Assembly: GCF_041431415.1 (NCBI RefSeq)
Contig: NZ_CP107845.1
Coordinates: 7,130,001 to 7,194,000, forward strand
Direction of reading: 5' to 3'
Source of the DNA: Streptomyces sp. NBC_00513
GTDB taxonomy: Bacteria; Actinomycetota; Actinomycetes; Streptomycetales; Streptomycetaceae
DNA length: 64,000 bases
The translations under genes were made by a program, and so were the position numbers. The notes beneath the pieces are model-generated. The model saw only the letters and a program-made list of their open reading frames with translations. It was not told the DNA's origin and ran no database searches. This document shows, in pieces, positions 62,122 through 64,000 of this stretch; the first letter of the stretch is position 1, and each line of letters starts with the position of its first letter.

Positions 62122-63192
62122 ATGAGCCTGACATCCATGTCCCGAACCGCCGGCGCGGATCGGTCGGACCCGAACCCGAACGCGGACATGAACCCGAACG
62201 CGGGCACGAGCGGGAACGCGGGCACGGACACGGAGGTGGCCCCGGGACCCGCGCCGGCCGGAGCGGGCCTCGCGGAGGCCTTCGCCCCCCTGGTCGTCAC
62301 CGACGGCGAAGCCGCCCGGTTCACCGGCCGGGTCGACTCCGGCACGCTCGGCTTCCTCCACGTGAGCACGGTCCGCGGCCCGGCCCGGACCACCCTCGCC
62401 CTGGACGCCTCGACCGTGCCCGGCGGGCACCTCCTCCTGGGCGTCCTCTCCGACGGTCGGGCGCGGCTGGTCCCCGGGGGCCGGGACGCGCTCCCCGCCG
62501 GGGAGGGGGAACCGGCGGGAGCCCTGCGTCCGTCGGACCTGTTCGTCCTGGACGGCTCGGAGTCGTTCGCCTTCCACGCGTACGAGGGCTTTCGCCTGCA
62601 CCTCGTACGGATTCCGTGCGGCTCCCTCGCCGTCACCGGTGAGCGGATCCGCGACCTGGTCCGCCGGGAACCGCCCTTGCGCGGCCCCGTGGCCACACTG
62701 CTCGCGCCCCTCCTGCGGACCCTGGCCGAGGAGGCCTCGGGATACTCGGCGCGCACGGCCCTGCACCTGGCCGGCAACGTCGCCGAACTCGTCGCCGCCC
62801 TGGCGGTCGAGGCGGGCGACCGCGGGGCACGGCCGGCACGGCGGCACGAGCGGGAGGAGCTCACCCGCAGGTTGCGCGCCCACATCGACGAGTCCCTCTG
62901 GGACCGGGGGCTGTCACCGGTGACCGTCGCCGCCGCGCACCACGTGTCGATCCGCTATCTGCACAAGCTGTTCTCGGAGCACGACAGCACGGTCGGGCGC
63001 TGGATCCAGCACCGCCGACTGGAGGAGGCGCGCCGGGAGCTGGCCCGGCCGGGACGCACCGACACCGGCGTGGCCGTCGTCGCCGGTCGTTGGGGGTTCG
63101 CCAGCGCGGCCCACTTCAGCCGCAGTTTCCGTACGGCGTACGGAATGTCGCCGAGCGACTGGCGCGACTCCCGGGTCCGGCCGACGGGGTGA
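62122..63192 (+). CDS. AraC-family regulator
   Basis: A 356-residue regulator. Residues 1-50 are low-complexity with DPNPNADMNPNAGTSGNAG repeats. Residues 55-205 resemble an AraC-like cupin ligand-binding domain (LVVTDGEAARFTGRVDSGTLGF then LFVLDGSESFAF). Residues 245-350 are the HTH (VTVAAAHHVSIRYLHKLFSEHDSTVGRWIQHRRL and VAGRWGFASAAHFSRSFRTAYGMSPSDWR, quoted in blocks). CAGGGGGCCGC precedes the ATG. Convergent with a paralogue at 63259. Confidence 0.88.
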   Translation: MSLTSMSRTAGADRSDPNPNADMNPNAGTSGNAGTDTEVAPGPAPAGAGLAEAFAPLVVTDGEAARFTGRVDSGTLGFLHVSTVRGPARTTLALDASTVPGGHLLLGVLSDGRARLVPGGRDALPAGEGEPAGALRPSDLFVLDGSESFAFHAYEGFRLHLVRIPCGSLAVTGERIRDLVRREPPLRGPVATLLAPLLRTLAEEASGYSARTALHLAGNVAELVAALAVEAGDRGARPARRHEREELTRRLRAHIDESLWDRGLSPVTVAAAHHVSIRYLHKLFSEHDSTVGRWIQHRRLEEARRELARPGRTDTGVAVVAGRWGFASAAHFSRSFRTAYGMSPSDWRDSRVRPTG

Positions 63193-63258
63193 CCCCGCCG
63201 GCTGAACCCGGGCTGTGCCGGCTGGTCGGGGGCCCGGGGCGCCGGATGCCGTGCGGCG

Positions 63259-64000
63259 TCACGCTCGCGGGGGCGCGGACTCCGCGGCGCCGAGGGCAGC
63301 CGCCCGCCACTGGCGCGGCGAGTGCCCGTACACGGCCTTGAAGGCCCGGCTGAAGTGCGCCGGACTGCGAAAGCCCCAGCGCTGGGCCACCGCCGAGATG
63401 GACGGGCTCACCCGCCCGCGCCGGCTGAGCTCCCGCTCGCACTGCTCGACGCGCCGCTGGTGGACCAGCCTGCCCACGGTGGTGTCCTCCGCCTCGAAGA
63501 GCCGGTGCAGGTAGCGCACCGAGATGCCGTGGGCCGCCGCTATGCGTTCCGGGGACAGGTCCGGGTCGCCGAGGTGGCGATCGATGTGCTCCCGGACGGC
63601 GCGGAGCAGCGCCTCACGCCCCGGACAGCCGGGATCGTTCCGGCCCTGCGGTTCCTCGTTCCACTCGTTCACGAGCGCGGCCACGAACTCCGTGACGACA
63701 CCGCCCAGCCGCTCGCCCACCGTCACGGACATCGCGTCGCTCGACGCGCCGAGGCCGTGCAGCAGGGGTCCCAGCAAGGCCGCGACACCGTCCCCGCCGA
63801 CCGGCACGACGCGCCCGAGGACGGGACGCAGGTCCGCCACCGACAGCCCCAGGGCGTGCGCCGGCAGTCGGCAGAGCAGTACCGACGCCCCTGCGGCGCG
63901 CTCCAGTGCGAACGGCCGGCGCAGGTCGATCAGGGTCAGTTCGCCCGCTCCGACGGTCGCGCCGCGGCCGTCCTGGGTGACGGCGGTCGTGCCGTGCCGG
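63259..64000 (-). CDS. AraC-family regulator, N-terminus cut by window edge
   Basis: The reading frame is open from the right edge and ends at 63259, giving about 246 residues. The visible N-terminal part (ELTLIDLRRPFALERAAGASVLLCRLP) continues a cupin-like ligand domain; the end is an AraC HTH with HGISVRYLHRLFEAEDTTVGR and VAQRWGFRSPAHFSRAFKAVYG. It parallels the convergent neighbour residue by residue in the HTH, so the two are paralogues. The start is outside the window. Confidence 0.85.
   Translation of the reverse strand, partial: RHGTTAVTQDGRGATVGAGELTLIDLRRPFALERAAGASVLLCRLPAHALGLSVADLRPVLGRVVPVGGDGVAALLGPLLHGLGASSDAMSVTVGERLGGVVTEFVAALVNEWNEEPQGRNDPGCPGREALLRAVREHIDRHLGDPDLSPERIAAAHGISVRYLHRLFEAEDTTVGRLVHQRRVEQCERELSRRGRVSPSISAVAQRWGFRSPAHFSRAFKAVYGHSPRQWRAAALGAAESAPPRA

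Overview
This window reads as chromosomal DNA of a Streptomyces or close relative. Codons are extremely G/C-rich in third position. Several families are typical of that group: a WhiB-like Fe-S regulator, small proteins of the DUF6479, DUF6381, DUF5709, DUF5133 and DUF4235 types, a Pls/PosA-type synthetase, and two large ATP-binding LuxR (LAL) regulators. I see no rRNA, tRNA, IS element, phage or CRISPR array. All calls come from reading the sequence; family names are from memory of the families, not from a search.

Layout. Positions 1-1192 hold the start of a radical-SAM gene cut by the window edge. 1.7-22.8 kb is dominated by stress and envelope functions: three PRC-barrel proteins, two STAS proteins, a WhiB protein, osmolyte and ion transporters (MHS, BCCT, ClC), a FUSC-type aromatic acid exporter, an FMN glutamate-synthase-like protein, a PoxB-type enzyme, a lone dihydrolipoyl dehydrogenase, and many tiny conserved proteins. 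Several small genes there have candidate sigma-B-type promoters (GNNT, 13-16 nt, GGGTAG or CGGTAC). A decayed YihY-like fragment lies at 14.1-14.4 kb.

22.9-27.9 kb is a compact four-gene operon on the minus strand: GH15 glycosidase, cyclase-family hydrolase, GMC oxidoreductase, gluconokinase. It could turn an intracellular alpha-glucoside into 6-phosphogluconate by an oxidative route. 28.2-29.6 kb is an unrecognised lipoprotein. 29.8-33.8 kb is a translationally coupled kinase, GlpA-like dehydrogenase and FAD oxidoreductase operon of glp type. 34.0-36.8 kb is an unrecognised protein and an APC permease, followed by a cold-shock protein.

37.2-42.7 kb is the standout locus. It encodes a 1346-residue Pls/PosA-type membrane NRPS whose adenylation-domain pocket, read by eye, is lysine-like, followed 29 bp downstream by an M1-family metallopeptidase. 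It suggests a cationic isopeptide homopolymer such as poly-lysine. A divergent ArsR-type regulator and an EamA transporter follow, with two matching operators.

45-64 kb holds MscS, a degenerate STAS protein, a flavoprotein, an SDR, a saccharopine-dehydrogenase-like protein, CsbD, and a regulator-rich end: a GlxA-type regulator, two paralogous LAL regulators around a DUF4344 lipoprotein, and two paralogous AraC regulators, the last cut by the window edge. Both LAL promoters share a spaced GTGCA pair at nearly the same distance from the start.
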